From Owenia fusiformis (taxonomy: Eukaryota; Annelida; Polychaeta; Sabellida; Oweniidae), in the NCBI GenBank assembly GCA_903813345.2, contig CAIIXF020000006.1, forward strand, positions 24,001,936 to 24,065,935: a DNA stretch of 64,000 bases. Reading direction: 5' to 3'. A program made the translations under genes and the position numbers. The notes below the pieces were generated by a model, which had not been told where the DNA came from, made no database searches, and saw nothing but the letters and a program-made list of their open reading frames with translations. Shown here piece by piece: positions 63,800-64,000 of the stretch. Position 1 is the stretch's first letter. Every line of letters begins with the position of its first letter.

Positions 63800-64000
63800 A
63801 ACATTTTGACAGACAAGATTTTAGGATGGAAAATCCAAAATGGCCGTCTTAACATTTATCCAGAATGTCGAAAAACTAATCAGTTCTAAACTTTCATAGG
63901 TAGAAACATCCCTGAGAATTTCAAATGAATCCCTCGAACGGTTTGGCTGAAAATCCAAAATGGCCGCCTTAAAAACTAATCAGTTCTAAACCTTCATAGG
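63800..64000 (-). repeat. 162-bp satellite, inverted orientation, cut by window end
   Basis: Reverse complement of the 61650-62560 unit (ATCCAAAATGGCCGTCTTAA, ACTAATCAGTTCTAAAC, TAGAAACATCCCTGAG). The array runs off the end of the window. Confidence 0.9.

Overview
This is a eukaryotic, AT-rich, repeat-dominated window from an animal genome. It has spliced genes with GT-AG introns, several degenerate non-LTR retrotransposons (LINEs), many short inverted-repeat DNA transposons and tandem arrays. The repeat style and the two recognisable host genes point to a marine invertebrate (echinoderm, hemichordate or lophotrochozoan type). The species cannot be fixed from the sequence alone.

Host genes lie in the right half. 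A BTB-BACK-Kelch protein is encoded by one long exon (40121-41920, +). A nine-exon gene on the minus strand (56036 down to 47402) encodes a 400-residue short-chain dehydrogenase that I assign to HSDL1. All its splice sites and phases join without a break, and it keeps the catalytic tyrosine that vertebrate HSDL1 has lost. About 260 bp from its start codon a second gene starts divergently (exons 56296-56325 and 59845-60015, +), product not recognised. A two-exon, zinc-finger-like gene or transposon fragment sits at 13840-13233 (-).

The left half (1-40 kb) is a stack of nested mobile elements. Boundaries can often be read exactly because one element interrupts another of known structure. An L1/Tx1-type LINE (minus, 12375-4994) is split by a 4.5 kb foldback element (6238-10760) with an 8-bp target-site duplication (TSD). 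A Jockey/CR1-type LINE (plus, 18140-25212) has a tandemly repeated 3' tail and is split by a second foldback element (21035-24988) with 15-bp-repeat arms. A third LINE (plus, 26035-30038) is split by a 2035-bp terminal-inverted-repeat (TIR) element with a 5-bp TSD, which itself holds another LINE 3' end. A 3.7 kb hAT-like element (30047-33764, 8-bp TSD) holds a 145-bp satellite and a 486-bp hAT-like MITE (6-bp TSD). That MITE has a second full copy at 2208-2696. Further Tc1/mariner-like, Harbinger-like and palindromic elements follow.

Two 5'-truncated copies of the second LINE's tail occur at 38187-39921 (-) and 52342-53989 (+); the latter is in an HSDL1 intron and is itself split by a TA-flanked MITE. 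The right edge (60.5-64.0 kb) carries more satellite families, arranged as inverted arrays around a short ORF that resembles the N-terminus of Crypton-type recombinases.

Two themes stand out. Unique DNA is repeatedly flanked by tandem arrays in opposite orientation. Several unrelated repeat families also carry the same AAAATGGCGGCC-type (YY1-like) motif. I saw no rRNA gene, CRISPR array or convincing functional tRNA gene.
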